The notes: generated by a model from the letters alone, not told the origin. A stretch of DNA of 64,000 bases from Pseudodesulfovibrio sp. (GCA_016342345.1 JAEINO010000002.1:62001-126000), one strand, 5' to 3'. Counted from the stretch's first letter, positions 16,297 to 26,096 are shown. A program made the numbers and translations.

Positions 16297-16452
16297 GGAA
16301 GCACTGCATAATTGCCCTCTGGCTTCGTTGCTGTAAAAAAATCAAACCCTAGCGTGCAGGAAGCACACGTCAGCCTTGACTTTTTTGCGCGCCTTGCCAG
16401 CGAACAATTCTACAGCACTTCCTGAAGATTGAATTAATCAGCGTTTCCCTAG
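16293..16452 (+). repeat. 160-bp structured 3'-end element, copy A2
   Basis: Same length and orientation relative to the ending gene as the other copies. Ends are CTAG at 16293-16296 and 16449-16452. The first CTAG supplies the stop codon of the phosphoesterase gene. The inner hairpin is GCGTGC-AGGAA-GCACAC, with one C-A mismatch. It lies between convergent genes. Confidence 0.87.
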
Positions 16453-16579
16453 TAGATCTTTCGAAAAAACCTGATGCCGGCGTTTCTGGAATAATGGCGT
16501 GATGTTGAATTCGGGAATCGTTGGTTTCGTGTTTCATTCAAAACAAATCCCCCAATATGAGAATTGAGATTCCTCTTGA

Positions 16580-17122
16580 TCAGTGCTTCAATCTGATTCG
16601 GGGGAGTTGATTGGCGACTTTTCCCCAGTCTTGCGGAGCCGTAACCCATCCGAAGGTGGACACGGCCATGGTTGTGTCCTGATATCCGTGCTTTCGCAGG
16701 ACGAGCCAAGCCATCTCAAAGGGTGGTTTACCTGAAGAATCAAGTCCAAGGCGAATGGCGTGGGCCGGTCCAAGTCGTCCTGCGGAGCGCACGACAAAGG
16801 TTCCATTCGAGTCGGAAATCCCGATAATGGGACCTGCTGTCTTGCTGGTCTGTTTGTCAGGGGACTGGCTACCGGGAATCAGGAGTTTGTTGGAAAACAA
16901 TTTGTCCCGCTTGGCCCCGGTCGACGGAGGAGGAGCAAGCAGCAGAATGGCTTCTACTCCTTCAAGGGGGGCGTTGTTCTTGTCTGTAACCACCCCGATG
17001 GCTTGATACCGGATTTCCATTGTGTTGTTGAGCCATACCAGCCCCAAAATGGTGATTCCGCAGATGGCTGCAAACACGGTGTAGGAATAAAGACGATGTG
17101 AAAAACGTGATCTTTTAACCAT
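16580..17122 (-). CDS. Membrane-anchored protein with carboxypeptidase-regulatory-like domain
   Basis: A 180-residue protein of unknown function. A basic start MVKRSRFSHR is followed by one hydrophobic segment (residues about 12-31), so it is probably anchored in the inner membrane facing the periplasm. The remainder resembles an Ig-like carboxypeptidase-regulatory fold: GVVTDKNNAPLEGVEAILLL, then a Pro/Ser/Lys-rich loop, then ISDSNGTFVVRSAG. The ATG at 17122 was chosen because it places the charged residues directly before the helix; the ribosome site is weak. Divergent from the substrate-binding protein gene at 17278. Confidence 0.6.
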   Translation of the reverse strand: MVKRSRFSHRLYSYTVFAAICGITILGLVWLNNTMEIRYQAIGVVTDKNNAPLEGVEAILLLAPPPSTGAKRDKLFSNKLLIPGSQSPDKQTSKTAGPIIGISDSNGTFVVRSAGRLGPAHAIRLGLDSSGKPPFEMAWLVLRKHGYQDTTMAVSTFGWVTAPQDWGKVANQLPRIRLKH

Positions 17123-17277
17123 ATTTATTTGTAACCCACCTCGGTAATTCGGTCCAGACAAAGCGGAAATATCAGCCTGGGCGCGGGTGACGGGTGATTC
17201 CAGCCTTCAAAAGGCACATGTCAAGGAGCCTGTGTAAAACCGATGAGACGGTTGCGCTTTTGTCGCAGGAATGGCAT

Positions 17278-18537
17278 GTGGAGCATGTGGTAATAAACAG
17301 GAAAAGTCTACTTTTCTGGGCTGTAATAGCCATGATCTCGTTTTTGATGCTTCAGGCTCGCTCTGTCAAAGCCGAGGAGACGAAGGAATTGGCGGTTGGC
17401 ATGTCCGCTGCGTTTACTGGTGCCAACGGCGAGTTGGGCATCGAGTTCTATCGTGGGTTTATGGCGTACATCGAGAATCTCAATGCCAAGGGTGGTGTTG
17501 ACGGTTGGACTATAAAGGTGTTGCCAGCCAACGATGGGTACAATCCTGGGCCCTGTTTTCATAATACCATCCAGTTTATCGAGCGCGACAACGTGTTTGC
17601 TCTTTTTTCATACGTGGGCACCCCGACCACAACGCGTATCCTTCCACTTCTTCAGAAGTTTGAAGACAGAAACATTTTTCTGCTTTTTCCGTTTACAGGT
17701 GCACAACCGCTTCGCTCTCAACCGTTTGGCAAGTATGTCTACAACCTCAGGGCTTCCTATTTTGATGAAACCGGCGGGTTGGTGGATCGATTGGTTGAGG
17801 CCGGGCGCACTCGCATTGCCGTGTTCTACCAGAGCGATGCCTATGGCCGGACCGGTTGGGATGGAGTTCGACGTGCTCTCGAAAAGTACGAGTTGGATGT
17901 TGTGGGCGAGGCCACATATCGGCGAGGTGCGCCTTTTGAACAGGATTTCAGTAATGAGGTTCGCCATTTGATGCGGTCCGAACCGGAGGCCATTATCGTC
18001 GTGGGAACGTATGCATCGCAGAGTGCTTTCATCCGCGATGCAAGAAACGCCGGTTTTGAATCGCCAGTCGCCGGTCTTTCCTTTGCCGATAGTGATAAAA
18101 TGCTTGAAATACTTACCCGTGAGGGTCGCAGGGCTGGGCGAAATTATACGAACAATCTTATTAATACCCAGACGGTCCCATGTTACGAGGATACTTCCTT
18201 GTCAGCAGTCCGGCTTTACCGTGAACTCATGGATGCCTACAAGGGCTTGCCGGTCTCTTCGGGTGAGGCTTACACCCCGCGCCGTTTCAGTTACGTCAGT
18301 TTCGAGGGGTTTCTCAACGGAGTCCTGTTGGGTGAGGTCGTCAAGCGGATGGCTGATGCCCCGAGCCGTGATCGTATCCCCGAGGCGTTTGCGTCCATCA
18401 GGGACTTTGACCTGGGCATAGGCGTACCTGTGGAGTTTGGCCCCGGTCAGCATCAGGGACTCAGAAAAGTGTATTACACCACAGTGATCAATGGGCACTT
18501 TCAGGCCATTCCCGATTGGGAGAGGTGGCGGAAATGA
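17278..18537 (+). CDS. Periplasmic substrate-binding protein (Leu/Ile/Val-type), orphan
   Basis: Type I periplasmic binding protein of about 419 residues: signal sequence, then VGMSAAFTGANGELGIEFYR, split here as VGMSAAFTGANGELG and IEFYRGF, GGVDGWTIKV, a DNVFALFSYVGTPTT stretch, and VFYQSDAYGRTGWDGV, all typical of the branched-chain amino acid receptor fold. No ABC permease or ATPase genes are nearby. Its stop overlaps the ATG of a GGDEF-EAL gene (ATGA), so it is more likely a sensor partner than a transporter part. Start uncertain: GTG 17278 (AGGA eight nt upstream) puts the signal peptide first; ATG 17218 and 17194 are alternatives. Confidence 0.82.
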   Translation: MEHVVINRKSLLFWAVIAMISFLMLQARSVKAEETKELAVGMSAAFTGANGELGIEFYRGFMAYIENLNAKGGVDGWTIKVLPANDGYNPGPCFHNTIQFIERDNVFALFSYVGTPTTTRILPLLQKFEDRNIFLLFPFTGAQPLRSQPFGKYVYNLRASYFDETGGLVDRLVEAGRTRIAVFYQSDAYGRTGWDGVRRALEKYELDVVGEATYRRGAPFEQDFSNEVRHLMRSEPEAIIVVGTYASQSAFIRDARNAGFESPVAGLSFADSDKMLEILTREGRRAGRNYTNNLINTQTVPCYEDTSLSAVRLYRELMDAYKGLPVSSGEAYTPRRFSYVSFEGFLNGVLLGEVVKRMADAPSRDRIPEAFASIRDFDLGIGVPVEFGPGQHQGLRKVYYTTVINGHFQAIPDWERWRK

Positions 18538-21110
18538 AAGCCCCGAAACTTTTTTACAAGCCGCTGCTCTTCATGGTGGTTCTTTTTGGCGTGATTGGTG
18601 TGGTCACTTCAGTGACTTTCAGCAATCGGTTGAGACGCGAGATGACCAGGGAGTATGAGTCCAAGGCGTTGGCACTTGCCCAGAGCGTGGCAGAGTCCGA
18701 TATCGTATCCATCCTCGGTCATGATGCCGGGACCGTGCAGGCCCGTATTGATCAGTATAAGCATATTGCTGCTGTTTCCTATGTTCTCGTTACTGACGAG
18801 GACGGCGAGATCATTGCCCATACGTTTATTCCGGATGTTCCGCTCGAAATCAGGACCCTGGTGGCCGAGACTGCCGGGACTCTTCCTGGCGACGAGAACC
18901 TGATGCGTGATGTCTGGATCGACAAGGAGTTTTTCCTGCATGTTGCGCGGCCCATTCTGGTCGGTTTGGCCGGGTATGTTCACATTGGCATGGACACGGC
19001 CATAATTGCGCGGAATATTCATGAGGCCGTGGCCGAACAACAGCTGATGACTCTTGTTTTGTTTGGGGCTAGTCTTCTCCTCTCCTTCCTGTTTATTCTT
19101 AATATTTCCAAACCGCTTACCCAATTGTCGGAATATGCAGGGCGGGTGGCGGTCAATGACTTTTCCAATGTGCCGGATATCAAGTCCAACGACGAGATAG
19201 GCCAACTGGCCGCAGCAATGCGATCAATGGCCAGCCAGATATTCGAACATGTGAAGAATCTTGAGGATCGGGTCCGGCAGAAGACGCTGGAATTGCAGGA
19301 GGCGCGGGATGCCCTCAAGCAGAAGGTCGAGGCTCGAACCGGCGAGCTGATGAGGGCCAATACGCAACTCAAGATCGAGATTGCGGAAAGGAAGGTCATT
19401 GGCGAGGCCTTGCGCAAGACCGAAAGAAAATATCGCGCCATTTTCGAGAATGCAGTGGAAGGCATCTACCAGACTTCGCCAAGCGGCCGGTTCCTGAGTG
19501 CCAACCCCGCGCTGGCCCGAATCCTTGGTTTCAAGGGTTCCGAAGAGTTGATGAGCTCGATCTATGACATCGCCACACAGGTGTATATGGAACCGACGCG
19601 GCGTAATGATGTCCAGCAGCTCCTTGAAAAATCCGAGGAAGTCAAAAATTTCGTATCCAAGGTCCGCAAGCGCGATGGCCGCATCATCTGGATATCCGAA
19701 AACGTCCGCAAGATAGCGAATCCTGATGGCACGGCCCTCTGCTATGAAGGATCGGTGGAAGATATTACTCTGCGCAAGAAAGCAGAAGACCAGCTCAAGC
19801 GTCAGGCTTTTCATGATCCGCTTACGGGCTTGCCCAACAGAGCCCTGTTTCTGGATCATTTGCGTCTGGCCATGGAACGCTCCCGTCGCCGCAAGTACAT
19901 GTTTGCCGTTCTGTACATGGATCTCGACCGGTTCAAGGTGGTCAATGACTCATTGGGACATGAGACTGGTGATGAGCTTCTGCGCGGTGTGGCCCGCGTG
20001 CTTGAAAAATGTGGTCGTTCGGTGGACACCATTGCCCGGTTTGGTGGTGACGAGTTTGCCATCCTTCTGGAAGAAATATCCGCTCCCAAGGATGCCATAA
20101 CCATTGCCCGGCGCATTCTGGAAGGGGTGCGTGAACCATTCACCATAGGCGTCAACGAGGTCTTTACATCCGCATCGCTGGGGATTGTGCTCAAGACCGA
20201 TGGCTATGACCGGCCCGAAGCCCTGTTGCGTGATGCGGACACGGCCATGTACCGCGCCAAGGAGTTGGGAAAGTCGCGCTTCAAGGTTTTCAACCAGAAG
20301 ATGCATGATCAGGCCCTCAAGCTCATGGAACTGGAAACAGATCTCCGGCGAGCCGTGGATCTGCGTGAGTTTGAAGTGGTGTATCAGCCCATTGTCTGTC
20401 TGGAGACGCGTCAGGTCTGCGGGTTCGAGGCCTTGGTCCGATGGCGGCATCCTGAGCATGGAATAATAGGGCCTGATGATTTCATTTCTTTGGCCGAAGA
20501 CACCGGCCTGATCTACGCCATTGACAACCTTGTGCTGGTGGATGCCTGTGCTCAGGTCAAGCGTTGGCAAACAGTGTGCGGTACTTCAATGGTTGATCGG
20601 CTGACATTGAATATAAATATTTCCGGCAAGCATTTTGGTCAAAACATGCTTTTGGGGCAGGTCACTCGTGCCCTGGATGATTCAGGTCTGCCTCCCGGTT
20701 CTCTCAATATCGAAATCACGGAGTCCGCGCTTATGGACAACCCTGCCGTGGCCGAGGATATGCTCAAGCAACTCAAGGAACTGGGAACCAATATCTGTAT
20801 CGATGATTTTGGGACCGGGTACTCTTCTTTGTCCTATCTGCAACGGTTTCCCATTGATGTGGTCAAGGTGGATCGCAGTTTCGTGTCAGGCGTGGACGAT
20901 GATCCAGACAGTCAGGCCATTGTTCGCACGGTCTTTTCTCTTGGCGAGTCCATGGGGCTGAAAATAGTGGCCGAAGGCGTGGAAACCCCTGCTCAGCTCG
21001 CATTCCTTGAGAGTGAGGGGTGTCGTTATGTTCAAGGATTCCTTTTTTACAAACCCCTGTCCGTGTCGGCAGTCGATGCACTGCTGGCTGGGATTTCCGA
21101 TAACGCATAG
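18534..21110 (+). CDS. Membrane GGDEF-EAL protein with HAMP and PAS domains
   Basis: Bifunctional c-di-GMP enzyme of 858 residues. Helix about 10-30, a periplasmic loop of roughly 130 residues, second helix about 170-190, HAMP (about 190-245), coiled coil, PAS (about 300-420), GGDEF (about 425-590) and EAL (about 600-855). The active-site motif is intact (FGGDEF) with an I-site R-S-V-D five residues earlier. The phosphodiesterase motif is EALVRW, followed by TESALMDN and DDFGTGYSSL, so both activities are possible. Start ATG 18534 behind GGAGAGGTGG. Translationally coupled to the binding protein upstream, which probably docks on the periplasmic loop. Confidence 0.93.
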   Translation: MKAPKLFYKPLLFMVVLFGVIGVVTSVTFSNRLRREMTREYESKALALAQSVAESDIVSILGHDAGTVQARIDQYKHIAAVSYVLVTDEDGEIIAHTFIPDVPLEIRTLVAETAGTLPGDENLMRDVWIDKEFFLHVARPILVGLAGYVHIGMDTAIIARNIHEAVAEQQLMTLVLFGASLLLSFLFILNISKPLTQLSEYAGRVAVNDFSNVPDIKSNDEIGQLAAAMRSMASQIFEHVKNLEDRVRQKTLELQEARDALKQKVEARTGELMRANTQLKIEIAERKVIGEALRKTERKYRAIFENAVEGIYQTSPSGRFLSANPALARILGFKGSEELMSSIYDIATQVYMEPTRRNDVQQLLEKSEEVKNFVSKVRKRDGRIIWISENVRKIANPDGTALCYEGSVEDITLRKKAEDQLKRQAFHDPLTGLPNRALFLDHLRLAMERSRRRKYMFAVLYMDLDRFKVVNDSLGHETGDELLRGVARVLEKCGRSVDTIARFGGDEFAILLEEISAPKDAITIARRILEGVREPFTIGVNEVFTSASLGIVLKTDGYDRPEALLRDADTAMYRAKELGKSRFKVFNQKMHDQALKLMELETDLRRAVDLREFEVVYQPIVCLETRQVCGFEALVRWRHPEHGIIGPDDFISLAEDTGLIYAIDNLVLVDACAQVKRWQTVCGTSMVDRLTLNINISGKHFGQNMLLGQVTRALDDSGLPPGSLNIEITESALMDNPAVAEDMLKQLKELGTNICIDDFGTGYSSLSYLQRFPIDVVKVDRSFVSGVDDDPDSQAIVRTVFSLGESMGLKIVAEGVETPAQLAFLESEGCRYVQGFLFYKPLSVSAVDALLAGISDNA

Positions 21111-21174
21111 CAGGCATCCCGAGAATTTGACAGTCTAGTGGGTTAGGTTTGTCATTGTGCCGGAGGGGAGAGAT

Positions 21175-22527
21175 ATGGCGATCAGACAATTCATGACGTG
21201 CGGGCTTGAGCCAATCGAACAGGTGCTCATGCCGTTTCAGGAATTCTTCAAATCCAAGTCCACCGGCGGCTTTTTGTTGATGATCAGTGCTGGCCTCGCT
21301 CTCCTGTGGGCCAATTCACCTTGGGGAGAATCCTACACAGCCTTGTGGCAGACGACGTTTACGGTTGGTTTTGGCGAGCTGGTCTTGTCCAAACCTCTCA
21401 TCTTGTGGGTCAACGATGGCCTGATGGCTTTGTTCTTTTTTGTTGTCGGTCTGGAAATCAAGCGTGAGTTCATGGTCGGTGAGCTGTCCACCCGTAGGCA
21501 GGCTGTGTTGCCAATTGCAGCTGCCGTGGGGGGCATGATCGTGCCTGCGGTCACTTATTCCATTGTCAATATCAGTGGCGATGGCGTGCATGGCTGGGGC
21601 ATTCCCATGGCCACGGACATTGCCTTTGCTCTTGGCATCCTGTCCCTGCTTGGGAATCGGGTGCCGTATCAGCTCAAGATATTTCTGACCGCCATCGCCA
21701 TTGTCGATGATATTGGCGCAGTGCTGGTTATTGCCCTTTTCTATACTTCAAGTATTTCTATCTGGATGCTGCTTGCCGCAGGTGTCTTCCTGATTGTGGC
21801 CTACACGGGCAATCGTCTGGGAGTTCGTGCTCCGGTTTTCTATGCAATCCTTGGGTGTTTTGTCTGGCTGGCTGTTCTCAAGTCCGGTGTTCATTCCACA
21901 GTGGCGGGTGTGGCCATGGCTTTCATGATTCCTGCCCGGACCCGGTGCGATGCGGACATGTTCATGCGCAATGCATCAAAGATTCTCAAAGATTATCAAT
22001 CCTCGGTTCAGCCCGGTCAGTCGGTACTTACCAATTCGAACATGAATTCGGCCCTGCTTTCCATGCAGCACATGGCGGCTCGGGCACAGACTCCGTTGCA
22101 GCGACTGGAGCAGGCCATGCATCCCTTGGCCGACTACGTGGTTATGCCGATCTTTGCTTTTGCCAACGCGGGCGTGGTTGTTGGCGGGGACGTGGGGTCG
22201 CTCATGACCAGTCAGGTGGCTGTTGGAACCGCGTTGGGATTGCTGCTGGGCAAGCCTGTCGGCATAGTCCTGTCAACCTGGGGCGTCATCAAGATTTCGG
22301 GCGGTATTCCCGGGGGCATGTCGTTGCAGCACTTCATTGGAGCCGGATTGCTTGGAGGCATAGGGTTTACCATGTCGCTTTTCATTGCCATGCTGGCTTT
22401 TGAAGGGAACCCATCCATGATAGCAGGGGCAAAAATGGCCATCCTCGGCTCGTCGTGCCTGGCCGGAATGGCTGGATATCTGGTGCTCAGGAATGCGCCT
22501 GTTCCCGATCACATGATCAAAGAGTAG
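21175..22527 (+). CDS. nhaA: Na+/H+ antiporter NhaA
   Basis: Inner-membrane sodium/proton antiporter of 450 residues, longer than the approximately 390 of the E. coli protein. Key parts are WVNDGLMALFFFVVGLEIKRE, split as WVNDGLMALFFF and VVGLEIKRE, ATDIAFALGILSLLG (conserved Asp) and AIVDDIGAVLVIALFYT (the Asp pair for ion binding). GAGLLGGIGFTMSLFIA closes the core. An insertion around residues 250-300 (RTRCDADMFMRNASKILK) is an extra cytoplasmic loop that accounts for much of the length. Start ATG 21175 after GGAGGGGAGAG. Probably monocistronic. Confidence 0.93.
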   Translation: MAIRQFMTCGLEPIEQVLMPFQEFFKSKSTGGFLLMISAGLALLWANSPWGESYTALWQTTFTVGFGELVLSKPLILWVNDGLMALFFFVVGLEIKREFMVGELSTRRQAVLPIAAAVGGMIVPAVTYSIVNISGDGVHGWGIPMATDIAFALGILSLLGNRVPYQLKIFLTAIAIVDDIGAVLVIALFYTSSISIWMLLAAGVFLIVAYTGNRLGVRAPVFYAILGCFVWLAVLKSGVHSTVAGVAMAFMIPARTRCDADMFMRNASKILKDYQSSVQPGQSVLTNSNMNSALLSMQHMAARAQTPLQRLEQAMHPLADYVVMPIFAFANAGVVVGGDVGSLMTSQVAVGTALGLLLGKPVGIVLSTWGVIKISGGIPGGMSLQHFIGAGLLGGIGFTMSLFIAMLAFEGNPSMIAGAKMAILGSSCLAGMAGYLVLRNAPVPDHMIKE

Positions 22528-22608
22528 TCCTTTGCATCCCATGGAAAGGAGTGGTATATTCCTGGTTGGTTAAATAGTGACAGTAACCTCAGCCTTTCTG
22601 GAACAAAT

Positions 22609-23361
22609 ATGGCAAATTTTCCCGACATTCCCATGGAAGAAAAAAAGATAGAAGGTGTTTTCTCTATTGAGAAAACCATGAAAATCGGAGCTGGAACAAC
22701 CGCACGCCGTGTCAAACAGGCCATGAGCTACTTTGCCAGGGAACAGGATGACGGCGTGATACAGATACAGCCCATTGGTTCAGACGATCTGCCTGTGGGC
22801 AGTTTGGAAGAGATATCCAAGGATGATCTGCTCAGGGACTATATGCCCGACCCGGCCTCTTACAAGCGGGTTATGGTCAAGATGCGGGATGTCCAGAAAT
22901 CCATTGCCCGTGGTGAGAAATTTCGCAAGCGCGGCGAGACGTTTACTGCCGAGTTTGAATTCAACAAGGCTTTGGCCATGGATGAGCAGAATGTTCGTGC
23001 CAACTTTGGTGTGGGCATGTGTTATATTGAGCGCGGCGAGAAGGAAAAGGCGCAGGAGGTTTTTGAGCGCATTGTCAAGATCGATGCGGCCTTTGGCGAC
23101 GAGCACAAGCATCTTTTCAATGAGTACGGTATCAAGCTCAGAAAGAACAAGATGTTTGCTGATGCCGTGGAGTACTACAAGCGGGCTCTTGAACTGACCA
23201 AGGAAGATGAGAACTTGTACTACAACATCGCCCGTGCCGAGTTCGAGAGTGAGAACTATACCAAGGCAGCCGATGCGGTGGGCAAATGTCTTGCCTTGTC
23301 CCCGGACCATGTCGAGGGCACGAAGTTGTTGGCTTACCTCGGGAAAAAAGGACTCGTTTGA
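22609..23361 (+). CDS. TPR-repeat protein, unknown function
   Basis: A soluble 250-residue protein without a signal sequence. The first 90 residues have no recognised domain (contains FSIEKTMKIGAGTTARRVKQ and QIQPIGSDDLPVGSLEEIS). From about residue 105 there are three or four TPR-like helix pairs: FRKRGETFTAEFEFNKALAM, VRANFGVGMCYIERGEKEKA, MFADAVEYYKRALEL and YYNIARAEFESENYTKAADA. Likely a protein-interaction scaffold. Start ATG 22609; the ribosome site is weak. The following cbiA starts 26 nt downstream, so the two may share a transcript. Confidence 0.75.
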   Translation: MANFPDIPMEEKKIEGVFSIEKTMKIGAGTTARRVKQAMSYFAREQDDGVIQIQPIGSDDLPVGSLEEISKDDLLRDYMPDPASYKRVMVKMRDVQKSIARGEKFRKRGETFTAEFEFNKALAMDEQNVRANFGVGMCYIERGEKEKAQEVFERIVKIDAAFGDEHKHLFNEYGIKLRKNKMFADAVEYYKRALELTKEDENLYYNIARAEFESENYTKAADAVGKCLALSPDHVEGTKLLAYLGKKGLV

Positions 23362-23386
23362 CTTTTACGGGCATGCAGGGAGCGTG

Positions 23387-24787
23387 ATGAGCGACATAAA
23401 GGCATTTGTGGTTGCAGGGACGCATAGCGGATGCGGCAAGACCTCAGTCTCGTTGGGGCTCATGGCCTTGTTGACCCGGCGTGGCATGAGGGTGCAGCCT
23501 TTCAAGTGTGGTCCCGACTTCATTGATCCTGGCCACCACGGTAGGGCCTGTGCTCGTAATGGCAAAACCGTTCCCAGCCATAATCTTGACGGTTGGGTAC
23601 TTCCTGTGTCCACCAACCAGAATATTTTCAATCGATATGCCGCTGGTTGTGATGTGGCTGTTGTTGAAGGAGTCATGGGACTCTTTGACGGCATTTCCGG
23701 CACCGGGGATGAAGGTTCTACCGGGCAGATAGCCAAGAGCCTGGACCTTCCGGTCATTCTTGTGGTGGATGCCCGGTCCATGGCCCGGTCTGCCGCTGCC
23801 CTGGTCTCCGGCTATGCCGGTTTTGACGCGCAGGTGAATATCGCGGGTGTCATATTTAATCGCGTGGGCAGTGATTCCCATGCCGAACTGCTCATCGAAG
23901 CCATGTCGTTGCTGTCCATTCCGGTGCTTGGCTGTTTGAGGCGAGATGAATCCATCACCACCCCGTCACGGCATCTCGGACTGGTTACGGCTGATGAGGA
24001 TGGCCCGGACATGGATCATTACCAGCGACTGGCCGACTGGGTCGAATCCGGGATTGATCTTGACGCATTGCTTGCCAATCTCCCGGAAATTCCGGTGGTG
24101 CCACTTTTCGAGCCGGTGCCGGAAAGAGGCAACGTGACAATCGGGTTGGCGCGGGACAATGCTTTTTGTTTCTATTACGAAGAGAATCTTCGTCTGCTCC
24201 GAGAGGCTGGTGCGCGCCTCATTGAATTTTCGCCTGTAGCTGATCTGCATCTGCCCGATGATCTTGACGGGTTGTACATAGGCGGTGGTTACCCCGAACT
24301 GTATGCCTTTGATCTTGGGCAGAACACCAGGATTCGTCGCGAGATCAAGGAATTTTGCGAGTCTGGCCGTCCTGTCTACGCCGAATGTGGCGGTTTCATG
24401 TATCTCATGAACGACATAATCACTGGCCGTGGGCGGTATGCCATGTCCGGCGTCTTTCCGGTTCGCGCCGAAATGAAGGACAGGTTCCGGGCTCTTGGTT
24501 ACCGTGAGATTGCCACCAGGGCCGATACCCTTCTTGGTCCGGTAGGCACGACAGCACGCGGCCATGAGTTTCATTATTCCGCCATCCAGGCAGACTGTGA
24601 CATGGAAGCCATTCCTTTCGTGTATGACGTGACCAATCGCAAGGGGGCCATGGATGTTTCAGAGGGATTTTTGATGGGCAACACGCTTGGTTCGTATATC
24701 CATCTTCATTTCGGCAGCCAGCCGGGCATGGCGCGGGCCTTTGTGGAAGCCTGCAAGGCAGGTGTTGATAGGGGCGAGAAGGAATAA
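23387..24787 (+). CDS. cbiA: Cobyrinate a,c-diamide synthase
   Basis: Cobalamin biosynthesis enzyme of 466 residues that amidates carboxylates a and c of the corrin ring with ATP and glutamine. N-terminal DTBS-like ATPase domain with GTHSGCGKTSVSLGL (residues 10-24) and KCGPDFIDPGHH. C-terminal class I glutaminase domain with YIGGGYPELYA, the Cys in PVYAECGGFMYL, and a late His in GHEFHYSAI. The size and domain order match CbiA/CobB, and CbiA fits an anaerobic route. Start ATG 23387 behind GCAGGGAGCG. Other corrin genes in the window are cobA-hemD (37993) and cobM (41005). Confidence 0.93.
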   Translation: MSDIKAFVVAGTHSGCGKTSVSLGLMALLTRRGMRVQPFKCGPDFIDPGHHGRACARNGKTVPSHNLDGWVLPVSTNQNIFNRYAAGCDVAVVEGVMGLFDGISGTGDEGSTGQIAKSLDLPVILVVDARSMARSAAALVSGYAGFDAQVNIAGVIFNRVGSDSHAELLIEAMSLLSIPVLGCLRRDESITTPSRHLGLVTADEDGPDMDHYQRLADWVESGIDLDALLANLPEIPVVPLFEPVPERGNVTIGLARDNAFCFYYEENLRLLREAGARLIEFSPVADLHLPDDLDGLYIGGGYPELYAFDLGQNTRIRREIKEFCESGRPVYAECGGFMYLMNDIITGRGRYAMSGVFPVRAEMKDRFRALGYREIATRADTLLGPVGTTARGHEFHYSAIQADCDMEAIPFVYDVTNRKGAMDVSEGFLMGNTLGSYIHLHFGSQPGMARAFVEACKAGVDRGEKE

Positions 24788-24850
24788 AGGTTTCTTCTGT
24801 TAGCAACGGCAATTCTGACAAACGCGTAATTCCTGGCACTATTTCATCAT

Positions 24851-26029
24851 ATGCAAACATGGATTCTGCACATAGACATGGATGCCTTTTTTGCATCCGT
24901 GGAACAGCTCGATAATCCCGAGTTGCGCGGTAAGCCCGTGGCAGTCGGGGGGACGTCCGACCGTAGCGTGGTCTCTGCGGCCAGCTACGAGGTTCGCAAA
25001 TATGGAGTGCGTTCGGCCATGAGTGTGGTCAAGGCTCGTCAGCTTTGTCCTGAGATTCTCCTCGTGCCTGGGCGTATGGGCCGATACAAGGAGATTTCCA
25101 TCCAGGCCATGGGCGTGCTTCAGGAATTTTCGCCTACAGTGGAGCAGGCCAGCGTGGATGAAGCCTATATCGATGGTACCGGGCTGGAACGATTATTTGG
25201 ACCTATCGACAAAGTGAGTCGGCAGATAAAGACCCGCATGAAGGAGGTTACCGGGTTGACGTGTTCGGTGGGCGCGGCTCCGGTTCGATTTCTTGCCAAG
25301 ATAGCATCCGACGTGAACAAGCCTGACGGAATATTTATTATCAATCCCCAGGAAATTGTTGATTTTCTGCGAGTTCTGCCTGTGAACAGGGTCCCTGGTG
25401 TGGGCAAAAAACTGGTGGACATTCTGAAACGACTCGGAACGCGCACCTGTGGCGATGTGCTCAAGAAGCCTCGTGAATACTGGGAAGACAGGCTTGGAAA
25501 GTATGGCGGGGCCTTGCATGATCGGGCAAGAGGCATTGACGTGACAGGCGTGCAGGTTTCGAGCGGAGCCAAGAGTTGCAGTGCGGAAAATACCTTTCAC
25601 AAGGATACCACAGACCGGACTGTGCTTATCCGGTGGCTTTTGGCCCAGTCCGAACGGGTGGCAGGCGACCTGCGCAGGCACGGGTACAAGGGACGCACCG
25701 TGACGCTCAAGGTCAAGTATGCCGATTTCAGTCAGATTACCCGTAGTCTGAGTCTTGGAGGGCGAACGGACAATACCTCGGTCATTTTCAAAACCGTTTG
25801 TGATCTGTTGAAACAGGTGGAGATTCGCCGGGCGATCCGCCTCATTGGGGTGGGAGTATCGAATTTTGAAGTGCGAGATCGTCAGGTCACCCTGTTTGAG
25901 GTTGAACCGCAGGCGGTCGAAGCCACAAGTGAGCTGGACAGGGCGGTTGACGCAGTCCGGGAAAAATTCGGCAACATGGCCGTGACCCGGGTCGATCTGT
26001 TGGGACATGGAAAAAAAACAGATAATTGA
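24851..26029 (+). CDS. dinB: DNA polymerase IV (Y family)
   Basis: Translesion DNA polymerase of 392 residues. Catalytic acidic residues are in HIDMDAFFASVEQ (residues 7-19) and ASVDEAYID (about 101-109). The steric-gate region, the helix-hairpin-helix thumb NRVPGVGKKLVDILKRLG and the little-finger domain (about 245-355) are present. C-terminus ends shortly after TRVDLLGHGKK, with no obvious beta-clamp peptide. Start ATG 24851; the ribosome site is weak. No LexA-like box was recognised upstream. Confidence 0.93.
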   Translation: MQTWILHIDMDAFFASVEQLDNPELRGKPVAVGGTSDRSVVSAASYEVRKYGVRSAMSVVKARQLCPEILLVPGRMGRYKEISIQAMGVLQEFSPTVEQASVDEAYIDGTGLERLFGPIDKVSRQIKTRMKEVTGLTCSVGAAPVRFLAKIASDVNKPDGIFIINPQEIVDFLRVLPVNRVPGVGKKLVDILKRLGTRTCGDVLKKPREYWEDRLGKYGGALHDRARGIDVTGVQVSSGAKSCSAENTFHKDTTDRTVLIRWLLAQSERVAGDLRRHGYKGRTVTLKVKYADFSQITRSLSLGGRTDNTSVIFKTVCDLLKQVEIRRAIRLIGVGVSNFEVRDRQVTLFEVEPQAVEATSELDRAVDAVREKFGNMAVTRVDLLGHGKKTDN

Positions 26030-26067
26030 AAGGATTGGCACGAGCCATTAGTATTGCCCAATCAGGC

Positions 26068-26096
26068 TTGCAAAACAGGGTGAACATTACTACACT
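26068..26096 (+). promoter_or_regulatory. Candidate sigma-70 promoter for 26155 gene
   Basis: TTGCAA (26068-26073), exactly 17 bp of spacer, TACACT (26091-26096). The ATG is 58 bp downstream. This is one of the better-looking promoters in the window. Confidence 0.5.

Noticed and set aside
16449..16709. Minus-strand 86-codon frame after element A2
   Set aside because: Overlaps the carboxypeptidase-regulatory-like gene in another frame; no ribosome site and unlikely composition.
23362..23386. Cobalamin riboswitch before cbiA
   Set aside because: Only 25 nt separate it from the preceding gene and no B12-box is visible. The same holds before cobM.
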